Shown one piece after another: positions 5,710 through 6,331 of a stretch of DNA of 6,331 bases. A program made the position numbers and the translations under genes. The notes beneath the pieces were generated by a model, which searched no databases, was not told the DNA's origin, and was given only the letters and a program-made list of their open reading frames with translations. Position 1 is the stretch's first letter. Every line of letters starts with the position of its first letter. The stretch is from Patescibacteria group bacterium UBA5187 (GTDB lineage Bacteria > Patescibacteriota > Minisyncoccia > Phycocordibacterales > PALSA-1337): NCBI GenBank assembly GCA_002413065.1, contig DHWH01000026.1, positions 1 through 6,331 on the forward strand, in the 5' to 3' direction.

Positions 5710-6120
5710 TTATAATATATTCACAGGCACTCCGGCGTCTTTACAATAGTGTATTTCACTTCTCGTTCCTTCAGATTTTTCCCAGTCAGGAAGCAGATAG
5801 CATGCGGTAATCTTTCCTGAATTTATAAGTTTTTTGTAAAAAATTTCGAACTTCACTTTGTAATTGAAAGGTGCGTCGCCAAGAATATAATCGACAAAAG
5901 GCAACTGATCAAAAACGGTCATTCCCCTCTTTTTCAATTCAGCATGAGCTTTTTCGAATAATGCAAAATTATCCTCAGGTGCCCGAACGATAAACATCGG
6001 TACAAGGACCATGACAGCTCCCTCTTCAGGGATGACGGTCAAGGCTCTATTCAGAAGTTCCGTATAAAAAGATTCCGTCTCGGCGGCAGACCATATTCTT
6101 TTTTCTTTATTAATTTCCAT
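5710..6120 (-). CDS. DUF4406 / nucleoside 2-deoxyribosyltransferase-like protein
   Basis: The 136-residue product resembles the small nucleoside 2-deoxyribosyltransferase-like (DUF4406) fold. After the strand VMVLVPMF (37-44) comes NFALFEKAHAELKKRGMTVF (51-70), matching the usual pattern of Asn-Phe, an Ala-Glu-Leu helix and a Gly-x-x-Val-Phe turn. Near the C-terminus, LLPDWEKSEGTRSEI (109-123) followed by KDAGVPV (127-133) matches the typical LPGWE-x-S-x-G-x-R-x-E motif that closes the active site. Members split or modify nucleosides or nucleotides; the substrate here cannot be told. The ATG at 6120 is chosen because the longer reading to 6159 starts inside the tRNA-Ala gene. No Shine-Dalgarno sequence is present. 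The gene begins 31 bases after the tRNA on the same strand, so co-transcription is possible. Confidence 0.7.
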   Translation of the reverse strand: MEINKEKRIWSAAETESFYTELLNRALTVIPEEGAVMVLVPMFIVRAPEDNFALFEKAHAELKKRGMTVFDQLPFVDYILGDAPFNYKVKFEIFYKKLINSGKITACYLLPDWEKSEGTRSEIHYCKDAGVPVNIL

Positions 6121-6133
6121 GGGATGTATAATC

Positions 6134-6147
6134 GCTCGCAAGCGAGC
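6134..6147 (-). other. Hairpin between tRNA-Ala and the downstream gene
   Basis: GCTCGC and GCGAGC form a perfect inverted repeat around two bases, a compact GC-rich hairpin of five or six pairs. It is followed leftward by GATTATAC rather than a T-run, so it does not look like a normal terminator. It lies 4 bases past the tRNA 3' end and may mark a processing site or attenuate transcription into the DUF4406-like gene. Confidence 0.5.
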
Positions 6148-6151
6148 TTTG

Positions 6152-6224
6152 TGGACCATGCCGGACTTGAACCGGCCACCTCACCCATGCCATGGGTGCG
6201 CTCTACCGGATGAGCTAATGGCCC
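6152..6224 (-). tRNA. tRNA-Ala (anticodon GGC)
   Basis: Reading leftward, a complete 73-base cloverleaf is seen. The acceptor GGGCCAT pairs with ATGGTCC, with a G-U at the third pair, the classic alanine identity element G3-U70. The D stem is GCTC/GAGC. The anticodon stem CACCC/GGGTG holds the loop ATGGCAT with anticodon GGC (codon GCC). The T arm is GCCGG-TTCAAGT-CCGGC, and the discriminator base is A. CCA is not encoded; the bases after the discriminator are CAA, so CCA must be added enzymatically. Confidence 0.97.
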
Positions 6225-6249
6225 ATTAAATCACATTTGAATAATGAAC

Positions 6250-6278
6250 AGCATACCGTAAAATAAGCGCCGTGTGAA
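6250..6278 (-). promoter_or_regulatory. possible tRNA-Ala promoter
   Basis: Reading leftward, TTCACA (6278-6273, five of six matches to TTGACA) is 17 bases from TATGCT (6255-6250, four of six matches). Transcription would begin near 6243, about 19 bases before the mature tRNA 5' end. Moderate sequence match only; no competing promoter is clearer between here and the window edge. Confidence 0.35.
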
Positions 6279-6331
6279 TAACTCCTTACTCCACTTAAAA
6301 ATGAGTCTACTATACTTACAGGGTAGAATTT

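Noticed and set aside
6121..6159. N-terminal extension of the DUF4406-like gene to 6159
   Set aside because: The ATG at 6159 is part of the tRNA-Ala acceptor stem, so the start was moved to 6120.
6273..6281. Perfect DnaA-box match (TTATTCACA, leftward) near the right edge
   Set aside because: One isolated 9-mer is expected by chance with appreciable probability in a window of this size, and it overlaps the possible tRNA promoter.
6301..6331. Rightward ATG open to the window edge
   Set aside because: Ten codons without a Shine-Dalgarno sequence or clear upstream promoter are not enough to support a gene.

Overview
This 6.3 kb window reads as ordinary bacterial chromosome, gene-dense and built of short, mostly single-gene transcription units on both strands. 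It carries core genes for replication (dnaB), recombination (recR, rmuC) and translation (rplU, tRNA-Ala, a YqeY-family gene) in an order that is not one of the familiar conserved operons. No transposase, integrase, CRISPR array, prophage gene or long repeat was seen. The scattered core genes, small unknown proteins, a tRNA without an encoded CCA, and several start codons without a Shine-Dalgarno sequence would suit a Patescibacteria (CPR)-type genome. That assignment is inference only; no lineage-specific marker was read.

Layout. Bases 1-66 hold the start of a leftward gene with a very hydrophobic N-terminus. Bases 67-317 are an AT-rich gap with a small hairpin and a probable dnaB promoter. 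Then dnaB (318-1697) and recR (1721-2368) run rightward. A hairpin terminator separates recR from a convergent leftward gene (about 2412-3248) for an unrecognised HExxH protein. Leftward rplU (3366-3683), with its own terminator, and leftward rmuC (3742-4851) follow. A 73-base gap holds back-to-back promoters for rmuC and for rightward yqeY (4925-5392). A near-consensus promoter, a good ribosome binding site and a strong terminator then frame an unknown 62-residue basic protein (5465-5653). A leftward DUF4406/deoxyribosyltransferase-like gene (5710-6120) and tRNA-Ala(GGC) (6152-6224) end the annotated part. Bases 6225-6331 hold a possible tRNA promoter and no supported gene.

The main genome-level signal is at the starts. 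recR, rplU, rmuC and yqeY lack a Shine-Dalgarno sequence, and each has a plausible -10 hexamer ending only 6-10 bases before the start codon, so their mRNAs would begin at or within a few bases of the initiation codon. By contrast, the 62-residue gene has the strongest promoter and a normal leader with AGGAG. The best candidates for something undescribed are that small gene, the HExxH protein, and the unusual RecR. I found no multi-gene defence or mobile system.
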